A stretch of 64,000 nucleotides of DNA from Molanna angustata (GCA_963576475.1 OY754972.1:33270556-33334555); one strand, 5' to 3'. Numbered from the stretch's first letter, positions 53,309-63,900 are shown. Numbers and translations: made by a program. The notes: generated by a model from the letters alone, not told the origin.

Positions 53309-54745
53309 ATGCGCTGTGCTAGCGAAATGTTACCTAGTAACGTTGTTGCCAAGTCAACAGATAACAATGTATTAGAATGTACGCCATCAAAACAAACTCG
53401 TAAGGCCCAGTCCACACCGATAGATCATGATAATACATTATTGGATAGTTCAGTATCCAAAAAATTCAAACCAAACATAAACCCCTCAGTACACCAAGAG
53501 AATTCTTTACTGTATAATGAATCCTCTCTTTCCCCATTTATTGTACATGTACAAAAGAAAGTAGCGGGAGAAAGTCTTCAAATACAGGCTATCTCATTCG
53601 GTTCGTTTATCTACAAAAATAAAATTGATAATATAAAAAAAATCAAGCCGTTGGGTAAACGCACAATTGCAATCGAATTCAAAAATTATTTAGCAGCAAA
53701 TACTTTTCTTAATAACAAAATTTTAGAACAAAACAACTACTTACCATTTATACCTTCCTTTCACGTAACTCGTCTTGGAGTTGTAAAAGATATACCTACA
53801 TCTCTTTCTGACGAGGAAATATTAAGTAATTTGGAAGTCCCTCCGGGATTCGGAAAAATAATAAAAATTCGAAGGCTTAACTACAGAGACCGTAAAATTG
53901 AAATCCCGACATGGAAACCATCTCAAACTGTTGTGGTCACAATCGAAGGGCAAAAACTCCCATCACACCTTTACCTCTTTTACAATCGTCTACCAGTAGA
54001 AACTTACATATTCCCTACTATTCAATGTCATCAATGTTTAAGATACGGACACACTAAAACTAACTGCAAATCTGCAGCACCTAGGTGTTTTAAATGCACT
54101 TTACATCATCTTGGAAACACATGTAATGTAACTCAAGAAAATACTATTTGTGTTCATTGCTCGGGAAATCACCAGGCTATCGATATAAATTGCCCAGAAT
54201 TGACAAGACAGAGGAACATTAAGAAAGTAATGGCTGACCAAAGTATATCGTATATCGAAGCAGCTGGAATGTTTCCCTCCGTGAAAATATCATACTCAGA
54301 AAAAACGAAAGCTGTCAACAATTCAAACAAAATTGAAACACAAAATAATTTCACACCAAAATGGAGGGTAATCACCCCTTCAAACAAAAATAATCTTAAA
54401 AAACATAGTAATACCCCCCCTTACTTGGATAAAAAACAAATCAACTCATTATTAATTGCACCAAATGGAAACCATCCAGTACCTAAAAATGGATGTGCTC
54501 TCCCGTTAACAAATGAAACTACCCCAGATACAATAATACCTGAAGACATTAATTATAGTCGTAAAGAAATAATTCTAAATTGCATATACAATATGATCCA
54601 TGAACTTCTTACCACAGAACACTATATCTCAGTACCGTCCAACGATGCACTTATTAATAACACCTTACAAAATACTGTCAATATACTCAATAACAACCTA
54701 AATAAAGAAGATATCGATTCAAACTCTATCACAGAAACAAATTAG
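53309..54745 (+). CDS. LINE ORF1 (gag-like, zinc knuckles)
   Basis: The ATG at 53309 (MRCASEMLPSNV) is preferred to an upstream GTG at 53252. About 478 aa. A polar N-terminus, a conserved middle domain (SFGSFIYKNKIDNIKKIKPL ... FHVTRLGVVKDIPTSLSDEE) like the RRM-like region of Jockey/I-group gag proteins, and Cys/His knuckles CHQCLRYGHTKTNC, CFKCTLHHLGNTC and CVHCSGNHQAIDINC. The C-terminus is Asn/Thr/Pro-rich. It binds element RNA and helps form the ribonucleoprotein. It is followed after 52 bases by the ORF2 ATG. Confidence 0.9.
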   Translation: MRCASEMLPSNVVAKSTDNNVLECTPSKQTRKAQSTPIDHDNTLLDSSVSKKFKPNINPSVHQENSLLYNESSLSPFIVHVQKKVAGESLQIQAISFGSFIYKNKIDNIKKIKPLGKRTIAIEFKNYLAANTFLNNKILEQNNYLPFIPSFHVTRLGVVKDIPTSLSDEEILSNLEVPPGFGKIIKIRRLNYRDRKIEIPTWKPSQTVVVTIEGQKLPSHLYLFYNRLPVETYIFPTIQCHQCLRYGHTKTNCKSAAPRCFKCTLHHLGNTCNVTQENTICVHCSGNHQAIDINCPELTRQRNIKKVMADQSISYIEAAGMFPSVKISYSEKTKAVNNSNKIETQNNFTPKWRVITPSNKNNLKKHSNTPPYLDKKQINSLLIAPNGNHPVPKNGCALPLTNETTPDTIIPEDINYSRKEIILNCIYNMIHELLTTEHYISVPSNDALINNTLQNTVNILNNNLNKEDIDSNSITETN

Positions 54746-54797
54746 ACCTTAAACTTGTAACTCGCACAATAATTCCCTGTATAATCTTTCATACAAA

Positions 54798-57700
54798 ATG
54801 GCCTTAAATATTGCCCAGTGGAACTGCAGAAGTGCAATACCTAATAAAGACTCTATTTTAAAATTGCTATCCGAGAACCAGGTTCAAATAGCGGCACTAT
54901 CTGAAACCTGGCTCCGCGATGAAAAAACATTCAAAATTCCCGGCTACCAATGCCTAAAAGATAATAGACATGATGGCAAAGGTGGAGCTGCGTTATTAAT
55001 AAAAGACACATTTTTCTTTAACCAGATAAATTTAAAACCAATAAATTGTCCATCACAAGTTGTTGCTGCGGAAATAGACGGTACAACTTTTGTCTCAATT
55101 TATATTTCTCCTAATTTCCAACCCACCAAAAATATTTTAAGAACCATAATTTCTCGAATAAAACATCCCTTTATAATTATGGGAGATTTTAATGCTCACC
55201 ATAACATGTGGGGTTCATCATCATGCACAAAATTAGGTAGAATTATAGTTGATCTGCTAAATGAGTTGAATCTTTGCATTATTAACGACGGATCACCGAC
55301 ACGTATCCCTGTGCCAAATCAACGAATCAGCGCAGTAGATTTAACAATATGTAGTCCCGATATTGCTCCATACTTGAATTGGAAAATACTTTCTGACCCA
55401 TTCAATAGTGATCATCTTCCAATAATTTTGCATTATTCACAACCGTCATACAGATACATATATACCTCTCATATTGAAAACTCAAAATCCAAAAGAAACA
55501 ACAAATTCGATAAAAATGTTTGTAATTTTGGAAAAGCTAATTGGTCAGGATATAATCATTACACCAACAACCCCAATATAACATTTACTCCCCCCTCAAT
55601 AGAAAACCTACAAGAATGCTACGATGAATTTATTAAAACGATTGAAATATCAGAAAAATTTATACCTAAAAAGAATCCCAAATTCAAAAAGTATCCCTTA
55701 CCTCCTCCTTGGTGGGACTCAGCGTGCGAAGAACATTCGTCAATTAGGAAGCAAGCATATAAAGACTACAAGCATAACATGACACTTGAAAATTTCTTGT
55801 ATCTTAAAAATGTTCAAGCTAAAGTCAAACGGTTCCTCAAAAACAAGAAAAGAAAAGGGTGGAAAGACTTCTGCACATCACTTAGTATCCAAGTTCCAAT
55901 TTCAGAAGTTTGGAATAATATCAGAAAATTTCGTGGCTCATACAAAACCCCATCTTCTAAATCATGCCCTAAACTATGGTCAGAAGATTTCTTAAATAAA
56001 ATGGCCATACCGTATGCTGTTAACATCGATGAAATCTCGTTACAATATTCACATACTAGCAGTAACTGGCTAGATGCCCCATTCCAAATAGACGAATTAA
56101 AATCAGTCTTACAAGTGGTAAAAAATACTTCACCTGGAATAGACGGGATCCCATATATTATCTTACATAATAGTAGCGACAAAATTCTTGAATATCTCTT
56201 AAAATTAATAAACATAATGTTCGATACAGGGGTTATCCCAGAATCTTGGAAAACTCAACTCATTATCCCAATTTTGAAACCACTAAAGGACCCTAATTCA
56301 GGTGTCAACTACAGACCAATAGCATTATCATCAACTCTGCTTAAATTAACAGAACATATTATAAAAAGACGAATTGATTGGTTCGTTGAAAACAAAAATA
56401 TTTTGCCGTACAATATGTTTGGCTTCAGAAAAAAAAATCCTCAGTAGAAAGTGTAGCCAATTTAACAACGGATATTCTTTTAGCTTTCTCTAGACAAGAA
56501 CAGGTCATAGGAGTAAACTTAGATATCACAAGTGCATATGATAATGTGCTTCTCTCCCTTCTTAAATCTAAACTTCTCCGAATTGGAATCCCCCTAAAAT
56601 TAGCCATCTTCATAATGAATATTCTCCTGGATAGAAAAATCATTCTCGACATTCGAGGAATTGATACTCAAGAAAGAAAAGTCGACAGAGGCTTGCCACA
56701 GGGGTCAGTCCTTAGCCCTATCCTCTTCAATATTTATATTCACGAGATTTTTCATGTACTGTTACCCTCGGCACAGTTACTGATATATGCAGACGATTTT
56801 TTTATTTATGTATCAGGGAAAAAAATCCAACAAATGGAGAACATTATGAATAATACTCTCAAAAATATTTCTTCGTGGTTATCTGAAAATGGCCTGAATC
56901 CCAGTCCTCCCAAATGTAAAGCCATTATGTTTACAAAAAAACGCTCTATACCACATATAAAAATTCAACTAAATGACATTATCCTCCCTGTCTCTTCGGA
57001 ATTAAGATTTCTTGGTATCACTTTGGATTCCAGACTATCTTGGAACTCTCAAGTTACACATATCATTAACAAATGTCAGTCTGGACTAAATGCAATGCGA
57101 GCTGTAACCCGTACTTGGTGGGGAGGTCACCCTTCTGTTCTACGTTTAATGTATATATCATACGTTCGCAGTCAAATCGACTATGGAGCGTTTTTACTTA
57201 GTCCAATTTCCAAGAAAAATTTACAACGCTTAGATAGAATACAATTTGAAGGTCTGAGACTTATATTAGGCGCTATGAAATCGACACCGGTATGTGCACT
57301 CCAGGTGGAAGCCGTGGACCCACCACTTGAGCTGAGAAAACAGTATCTGTCAGATAAATTTGTTTTAAAATGCAATATTATTAAATTCCACCCTCTAATT
57401 AGAAAAATCGCTATGCTTAAAATATTCACAAATCAATCACCATTTTGGAAACATAAAATCTCCCCTCCTCTTGTAAATAGCCTCACCTTTTTAGACCAAT
57501 ATTCATCGGATTTCATTAAATCTGAGACACTCCCAGTTTACTCATTACCCTATCAAAATTTAATCGAGCCGCCAAACATAATCCACTCATTAGGAATAAC
57601 TCCAGATGCTTTTGCATCTAAAAGACTTAAACACGTAATTGAATCCAAATGGAATGACTGGAAAATACTTTATACGGATGGATCAAAAATGGACTGCAAA

Positions 57701-58531
57701 AGCAATACTGGAGCAGCAGTATTTAGTGATTCAGATAAAGTTGAATTACTTTTGACTCTCCATAAAGATTCTACAATATTCTCAGCAGAATGTATAGCTA
57801 TAATAGAGGCTTTGAACTATGCAAATAAAAAACGATTCTTAAAGACATTAATATTGACCGATTCCTTAAGTACACTCGAAAAACTCTCTAAATCCCCTAT
57901 TTTGTATAGTGATGACCACTACTGTATAGATATATGGAAAAAAATTAAAGAAATATGCAACCAAAACAGAAAACTTTGTCTGGCATGGATACCAAGTCAC
58001 TGTGGTATACCAGGAAATGAGAAAGCGGATGAATTGGCTAAGAGAGCAACATATGGAAACACACGGACACATCCCAATATTACACAAAACGATCTCCTAC
58101 CAATCGCAAAAAACCGTCTGATGAATAAATGGCAGTTATATTGGGACACAAGCTCACTGAAAAAGGGTAGACTTTACAAAACGACCCAACAAACAATTGT
58201 CAATAAGCCATGGTTCCATGATAAAGCTTTTGACAAACATTCCATCAGCGTTATGTGTCGTATCCGCATGGGACACTGTTGTACCAGAGAGCATTTAAAA
58301 AAAATAGGGATCATTGATAGCAGTCTCTGCGAATGTATGATTGGTGATGAGACACTGGATCATTTGTTTCTTGAATGTCCCATAAACGATAGGTATCCGT
58401 CCTTTTTTACCGACCTCACAGAGATTGGGGTTCCAATGCCAACAAATGTGAGGACATTGTTGAGCTACAATTCCAGGCAGGTAAACATTTTGCTCAAAAA
58501 ATTCATCAAAATTAATGACATTAAAATTTAA
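54798..58531 (+). pseudogene. LINE ORF2 (endonuclease, RT, RNase H) with one frameshift in an A9 run
   Basis: Endonuclease: AQWNCRSAIPNK, SETWLRDEK (catalytic Glu), IIMGDFNAHHNMWGS and SDHLPIIL. RT: LKPLKDPNSGVNYRPIALSS, GVNLDITSAYDNV, RGLPQGSVLSPILFN and the IYADDFFIY active site. RNase H: ILYTDGSKM, FSAECIAIIEAL, LTDSLSTL and WIPSHCGIPGNEKADELAKR, with the D-E-D-D residues visible. The C-terminal tail is CRIRMGHCCTREHL...CECMIGDETLDHLFLECP. At 56429-56437 a run of nine A shifts the frame between the endonuclease/RT start and the RT core; it could be a real indel, a sequencing error or polymerase slippage. Confidence 0.92.
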
Positions 58532-58678
58532 CTCTGTTCATAAAATTTAAATTGATCGAAGTAAAATAAATATACAAAAATAATTTAGGTTTCTCTATTT
58601 TGACAGTTTAATATTTTAACTTAGATGGCTGAGAACACTCTTAACGGGTGAAGAGCCAACAAAAAAAAAAAAAAAAAA

Positions 58679-60799
58679 GTGGCAAGATGGATAGAGAGAT
58701 TGCAAGAATATGACTATGATTCTGAACATCGAGCCGGACTTCATCATAGAAATGCCGATGCACTGTCAAGGCGACCATGTCCAGAGGATTGCCAGCACTG
58801 TAATAAGGCTGAGGAAAAGTTTTTTATAGCTTGTAGAACCACGGTCGTTGACAATTTTTGGCAAGATGATGAAATACGAGCAGACCAATTGGAAGACCCA
58901 GATCTCAAGTTTGTAATGCAGTGGAAGGAAAATGATCAAAGACCTTTATGGGAAGAAATAGCTTCACTATCTCCAAATATTAAGTCATACTGGGCTCAGT
59001 GGCAATCCATTGTCGTGGAAAATGGGTTGTTAAAGCGTGTATTGGAGAATGAAGATGGAACACAGCAGAGACAACAACTATTGATTCCAAGGAAGAGAAT
59101 TCCTGAAGTTCTTAAACTGCTTCACAATGATGTGTCTGGGGGACACTTGGGAGTTAAAAAAACCACAGAAAAAATTCGTCAACGTTTTTATTGGGTCAAT
59201 TACAATGGAGATGTAAAAGATTGGTGTAGAAGATGTGTAACTTGTGCCACTTCAAACGGACCTCAGAAACGAAGGCGTGCGCCAATGAGGCAGTATAATG
59301 TTGGTAGCCCATTTGAAAGGATAGCCATTGACATAGCGGGGCCGTTTCCCACAACGGAAAGAGGGAATAAATATATTCTGGTAGCAATGGACTATTTTAG
59401 TAAATGGACAGAAGCCTATGCACTACCGAATCAAGAAGCTACCACTGTTGCTGAAGTCTTGGTAAGGGAACTGATAAGTCGTTTTGGAGTACCATTGGAG
59501 TTACACTCGGACCAGGGAAGAAACTTTGAATCAGCCGTATTCCAGGGAATTTGTGAAGCATTAGGAATTCGAAAGACGAGAACAACTGCTTTGCATCCAC
59601 AGTCGGATGGAATGGTGGAGCGAATGAATCGAACAATTGGAAGATTTTTGTCAAAAGCAGTGTCCGATCACCAGAAGGATTGGGACGAATACATCCACTT
59701 GTTCTTATTAGCTTATCGAGCAGCAATTCATGAGACAACAGGGCAAACACCGGCAAGTGTGATTTTTGGCCGTGAGTTACGGTTACCTTGCGACCTGCAG
59801 TATGGATCTAAGCCTGGAGAAGATCTAGTTGGAGAAGATTATGTGTCAGATCTTCGGAGGAAAATGAATGCTATACATGACCGTGTACGGTCCAATATTC
59901 AAGTAGCTAGTGACAAGATGAAGGCGCGATACGACATTAAAGCTGTGGAAGGTGGTTATCAGGCTGGAGACTTGGTTTGGTTATTTAATCCACAACGACG
60001 ACGAGGCTACTCACCAAAGCTTCAGAAATCCTGGGAAGGACCGTATGAAGTGATCAAAAGGATTAATGATGTGGTTTATCGTATACGAAGAAAACCAAAT
60101 GGGAAGCCAAGAGTGGTACATTTCAATCGCCTGGCTCCCTTTTTAGGTGATAACAAGGATGAGAAAAAAAATCCAGTTGCTCAAGTTTGCAATGTCCAAA
60201 GTGAAGAAAAGACCTTCGAGGAATTCATGATGACTCCTTATCGACGCACTCGCCATGGTGTGACTGTGGAAATTGAGCAAGACCTCTTCGATATCCCAGA
60301 AGATAATGTTTTAGCTTACTGTGTGGCTCAAGACATGAAGATGACTAGTGGTATAGCCAAAGTTATCATGAGAAAGTATGGGATGTTATATGAGCTAAAA
60401 GCCAAGAATCTGAAGATTGGAGAAGCGGTCCATTCACAGCATGGAAAACAGCATTTATTCTACATGACGAATAAGGAAACGTCTGAGGAACGAGCAGAGT
60501 ATGCTCAGATGTGGAACTGTCTACGAAGTATGCGGGATCAAATGTTACAGTTGAATCTTATGAAGCTCGGCATTCCAAAGATCAGTGATGGTATGGATTG
60601 GAAAGTGGTTCGGAATATGATAGAAGAGATTTTTCATAATACTGGAATTAATGTTCTAGTTTGCTGCTATAATCCAAGATACAGTAAAAATATAAAAAAA
60701 AGTGTACCATGTTACTTTTTCAAAGCATCTCACTGTAGAGAAGGTTCAAAATGCCGATTTATTCATCTAGAGAATTCTGTTCGGGACGAACTGAACTAA
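58679..60799 (+). CDS. Pol part 2 of Ty3/gypsy element 2: integrase fused to macro domain and CCCH finger
   Basis: The frame continues RNase H from before the LINE (ARWIERLQEYDYDSEHRAG). Residues from 58679: an HHCC zinc finger (HNDVSGGHLG ... CRRCVTC); integrase core with Asp218, Asp278 and Glu314, the canonical D,D-35-E spacing; a GPY/F domain (GPYEVIKRINDVVYRI) near 460. After this, where gypsy pol normally ends, about 200 more residues follow. Residues ~528-665 match the TARG1/OARD1 class of macro domains (EIEQDLF, VLAYCVAQDMKMTSGIAK, a YMTNKE segment, IPKISDGMDWKVV, MIEEIFHNTGI). Residues 678-696 are a CCCH finger, Cys-X7-Cys-X5-Cys-X3-His. There is no stop or break. The macro domain would bind or remove ADP-ribose; the lysine equivalent to the TARG1 catalytic Lys appears moved by one position. 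Confidence 0.9.
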   Translation: MARWIERLQEYDYDSEHRAGLHHRNADALSRRPCPEDCQHCNKAEEKFFIACRTTVVDNFWQDDEIRADQLEDPDLKFVMQWKENDQRPLWEEIASLSPNIKSYWAQWQSIVVENGLLKRVLENEDGTQQRQQLLIPRKRIPEVLKLLHNDVSGGHLGVKKTTEKIRQRFYWVNYNGDVKDWCRRCVTCATSNGPQKRRRAPMRQYNVGSPFERIAIDIAGPFPTTERGNKYILVAMDYFSKWTEAYALPNQEATTVAEVLVRELISRFGVPLELHSDQGRNFESAVFQGICEALGIRKTRTTALHPQSDGMVERMNRTIGRFLSKAVSDHQKDWDEYIHLFLLAYRAAIHETTGQTPASVIFGRELRLPCDLQYGSKPGEDLVGEDYVSDLRRKMNAIHDRVRSNIQVASDKMKARYDIKAVEGGYQAGDLVWLFNPQRRRGYSPKLQKSWEGPYEVIKRINDVVYRIRRKPNGKPRVVHFNRLAPFLGDNKDEKKNPVAQVCNVQSEEKTFEEFMMTPYRRTRHGVTVEIEQDLFDIPEDNVLAYCVAQDMKMTSGIAKVIMRKYGMLYELKAKNLKIGEAVHSQHGKQHLFYMTNKETSEERAEYAQMWNCLRSMRDQMLQLNLMKLGIPKISDGMDWKVVRNMIEEIFHNTGINVLVCCYNPRYSKNIKKSVPCYFFKASHCREGSKCRFIHLENSVRDELN

Positions 60800-60810
60800 G
60801 AGGGAGGCAG
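60798..60810 (+). promoter_or_regulatory. Polypurine tract of Ty3/gypsy element 2
   Basis: AGAGGGAGGCAG lies directly before the 3' LTR and overlaps the pol stop region. Confidence 0.75.
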
Positions 60811-61026
60811 TGTTATGAAATTAAGTACTATTTCTATTTAAATTGAAAATTTAAATAGAAATATTTTGAAAATAAGAACCCAAGAAAAATGAAAACAAAA
60901 GATTTGAGTAGTGAGTTGAAAAAACTAGCCAAAACCTTGTAAAAATATAAATTGTAGAAATATAAATTGTAAAAATAAATAAGACTTTGAACCATAATAA
61001 AATAAATAAATATAAATTTCGGTACA
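60811..61026 (+). repeat. 3' LTR of Ty3/gypsy element 2
   Basis: 216 bp, same as the 5' LTR; followed by ATAT, the target duplication, and then the outer LINE continues (61027-61089). Confidence 0.95.
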
Positions 61027-61089
61027 ATATCTTTAGTCTGAAAAGGTTTCATTCTAAATGTACTGTTTATTCGTACTTCATTCTCTTTA
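61027..61089 (-). pseudogene. Outer CR1/Jockey-like LINE, 5' piece of its RT
   Basis: The minus strand encodes KENEVRINSTFRMKPFQTKD and continues in frame across the LTR element into IINQIDRLRNDSATGPDK at 49432. It is joined to R1 ORF1 at about 61089, the 5'-truncation point of this LINE. Confidence 0.85.
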
Positions 61090-62204
61090 CGGGTAGCAAC
61101 CACCGAGTCGCTGATACGCACAGCAGACCAGTACAGCGACACAAAACCCTGCTGGAGAAGGAGCTTCCTGGCTTTCGCATTAATAAATATAACACAGCAG
61201 TAGTCAATTGGAGACACTCTACCGAATCTGTATAACATCGAGAAGTCTCTCAAGAAATCTTCCTCTTCCATCAACCCCTTTAAGTTTAGGTCAAAGATTT
61301 TCCTTGCCAGTTCCTTCGGTTCTTTTAATTCGTTCGGAACACCCATAAGTTGCATCTTGGGTCTAAGCCCTTTCACTTCCTCAGCAACAAAACCGCTTCC
61401 CGCCAACCTGCCCGCAGCTTTTATCAGGTTAGCTGCTTCAGCAGCACTGGTGGTCTCCACCGCAACCCCCGCATTGCGAGTCCTCCGGACCCTGACCGCC
61501 CGAAATCCATCCTCCTCAGGCCTGAGCGTCTCAAGCAGGATCTTCTTTGTCTGGTCGGATGAGCCCTTGTTGGGATTCGCCGGTCTAATCATGACAACAG
61601 GTTTCGCCGGACAGGCCTCGACAACTCTGGTGCCAACCTTCACCGTTTCCGCCAGTCTCTTCCTCCTATCCGTCTCTCCCAGAGCCGGCCAGGCCTCTCT
61701 ATCAAGTGGTGGCGCTTGGACGACCGATCGCGTCAGTAAAGCTGGTGACTCACGTATCCTATTCAACGTATCAACAGTGGGTAGGATCGCCCTGAGGCCG
61801 ACTATCTCTCCACGCAAAGCAGCAATCCTAGCCTCAGCCACAGCCGCCAGTTCCATGGCCCCAACAGCAGCAGATCTAACCTTGGCCCTATGCTCGTTGC
61901 TAACCTTGGTAAGGTTCAGACCCTCCAAGGTATCGGCAATGAGTTTCGCCATCTTCAGTAGTTCAAAACTCTCCTCGCCAGTACTAGAGGACTGACTCAC
62001 GTTCAGATCAGCTGGCGGTGAATCACCCGGAGAGTCACATTTTTTCCTCTTCTTCCTTTTCTCGGTAACGGCAGCAGACACGCCCGTGTCCGACTCAGCC
62101 TGGCTGCTTTCCATAACCTCCGCGTTAGCCCGCATAGGAGAGCGCACAAGCGCTCTGCTAGGCGTAAAGACCGCCACGTCGTCCTCCGGTTCTGATGTGA
62201 TCAT
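61090..62204 (-). pseudogene. R1 ORF1, copy 7 (C-terminus replaced by a LINE)
   Basis: Starts at ATG 62204 (MITSEPEDDVAVFTPSRALV), close to copies 2 and 3, with KRKKRKKCDSPGDSPP, the central domain, FGRVSPIDYCCVIFINAKAR and SAVRISDSVVATR. It is then cut by the 5'-truncated CR1/Jockey-like LINE just before the zinc knuckles. The upstream 5' UTR (to about 62358) includes GAAGTCACATAAGATATAG, shared with copies 2 and 3, but then differs, with a different insertion near 62240-62335. Confidence 0.88.
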
Positions 62205-62359
62205 CCTCGATTTCTTCAGAGTGTCAGAATTTTGTGAATTACCGAGTCACACAATATACACAATACCGGTATTGAACAATAGCACCTGGGGTGGGCCCCG
62301 CAGTGGGTACGCCCTACCGAGGAAAAAAAAAAAAATATGAAGTCACATAAGATATAGTC

Positions 62360-63480
62360 AAAGCACAAATGAATCAAATTTCAAGAGACGTATCTCTATG
62401 TACACAGATATACCAGGCATCGGTCGGGGGACCCACGTCAGGCCGGCTGCCCGGCGAAATGTACTACGCAACGGGCAAGTGTAAAGGCCCCGACCGCCTG
62501 AGACACCACAAGAAAATATAACTTATAAAATTTTTACAGAAACGAACTTAGAGTTGAAACACAATTAGTCCAAGCTTCGTGTGCATGTCCTCCAAAAGTA
62601 AAATGCAAAATTCAGTGTCAACAAAATCCACGCTAGCAGAGAAAAAGAGTTTCAGTCTGGGGACCCGTCGCCGTCCCGCCGCCGGGAAAAATGTCCAAGA
62701 TTAAGGCAAACACCCGGCCCCAGCCGCCTGAGGCACCAATCGAGAAATCAGCACAGGATACTGCACTGAGTGGCAGCCAAGTACACAAGCCTTGACCGCC
62801 TGAAGCCACAATATCCTATAGCGATCGCGCACTCCGAGAGAAAATTGTCGCACAAGGTATTGTCACATAGATTACTCAAAACCCTTCACACTACCTACTA
62901 GGTAACAGTAATATAAAATATTACAAAAAAAAACAAAATTACACAAATATTACAAAAATGAAAGAAGCAATAAGAGACCGTGTTGTCACACGGAGAGGAC
63001 CCTACCGCAGGGCCAAAGCGCAATCCGAGAGAAATGTCACACAAAAAAAGTATTGTCACATACAAAATTGTTACCAAAATTGTTTTAGCACTTACCCACA
63101 GTCAACAATAATACAGTAAAAAAAAATGAAAATGACACAAGTATTACAAAAAGAAGAAAAGACTCTGTGTTGTCACATGGAGGGGACCCCAGAACAGGGC
63201 CAACCTTCGTCCACCCACAGGAATCAACAATGAAAGAAAAATTTAAACTACTAATTAAGACCTAAACGTGATGACACAAAGACAAATAGGAAGGGGCAAA
63301 AATTGTCACATGGAGGGGACCCCAGCGCAGGGCCAGCTTCCGTCCTCCCTCAAACAAAACGTACAAAAACGTATAACTCAAACGTACAGAAATGTATATC
63401 TTGGGATTAAAATTTCAGCACAGTGATAAAAGAAAAAGATGCCGACACATGGAGGTGACCCCAACGTGGGGCCAGCTTCC
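62360..63480. repeat. GC-rich region of diverged subrepeats upstream of R1 copy 7
   Basis: A block TTGTCACATGGAGGGGACCC followed by CAGxxCAGGGCC recurs at 62982, 63172, 63304 and 63441 (spacing about 190, 132 and 137). A second block, GACCGCCTGAGACACCAC-like, recurs near 62496, 62720 and 62793. No coding frame is present. It could be a long R1 5' UTR with promoter subrepeats, rDNA spacer, or another element; I cannot decide. Confidence 0.7.
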
Positions 63481-63579
63481 TTATTCACACAAAAGAAGAA
63501 TAAACACAGGAAAACCGTAGCACAATCACACAGATAGAAAAGGTAGAAATGCAGTGCAACAATAATAACGTATTGCGAG

Positions 63580-63900
63580 CAACACGTCCGTACAGCACGG
63601 CTGTTGGAACGAGACTGAGAGGGACATTGAAGGCGAGCCCAATTCCAACCACCCGGACTCGCTCTAGGGGAAGAAGTCCCCTTTTCGAGTCCGCTGCATA
63701 CGCTCGTTCACGTATAGGTGCTAGCATGGGCGCACCTCCGGGATCCAAAAAAAAAAATAGGAGCCCTTTGGGTCGCGCACGCACACACCCCAAGACAGAT
63801 TACGCCCCCAAATGTCCCCCCCCATCTGTGCCAATGCATCTTTTTGTCCCATCCCCACCCGGGTATCTTTATTTTATAAGTATATAGTATAAACATTACA
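63580..63900 (-). repeat. Family H repeat copy
   Basis: Contains GAGACTGAGAGGGACATTGA, the hairpin at 63656-63691 (GACTCG/CGAGTC outside, AGGGGA/TCCCCT inside), CACGTATAGGTGCTAG and a GCGCACGCACACACCCCAAG block homologous to the 11.0 and 27.2 kb copies. Sequence 63901-64000 shows no recognisable feature. Confidence 0.65.

Larger units (their letters stand above)
53027..58678 (+). mobile_element. Full-length RNase H-bearing LINE inserted in pol of element 2
   Basis: A perfect target duplication GTGGCAAGAT flanks it (53017-53026 and 58679-58688), and the host pol frame continues across. It has a 5' UTR of about 280 bases, ORF1, ORF2 (APE endonuclease, RT, RNase H, Cys/His tail) and an 18-base poly(A) at 58661-58678. 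An RNase H in ORF2 places it in the I group in the broad sense (I, Nimb or LOA-like) rather than classical Jockey. It appears young: only one frame break was seen. Confidence 0.95.
49433..61026 (+). mobile_element. Ty3/gypsy LTR retrotransposon 2, with macro and CCCH domains; split by a LINE
   Basis: LTRs at 49433-49648 and 60811-61026 have the same length (216 bp) and I saw no difference between them. They start TGTTATG and end GGTACA. ATAT flanks both sides, and the LINE reading frame on either side joins exactly at this duplication, which proves the insertion point. Without the inner LINE (53027-58678) the element would be about 5.9 kb. Order: LTR, PBS, gag, protease-RT-RNase H, integrase-macro-CCCH, polypurine tract, LTR. 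Confidence 0.95.
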
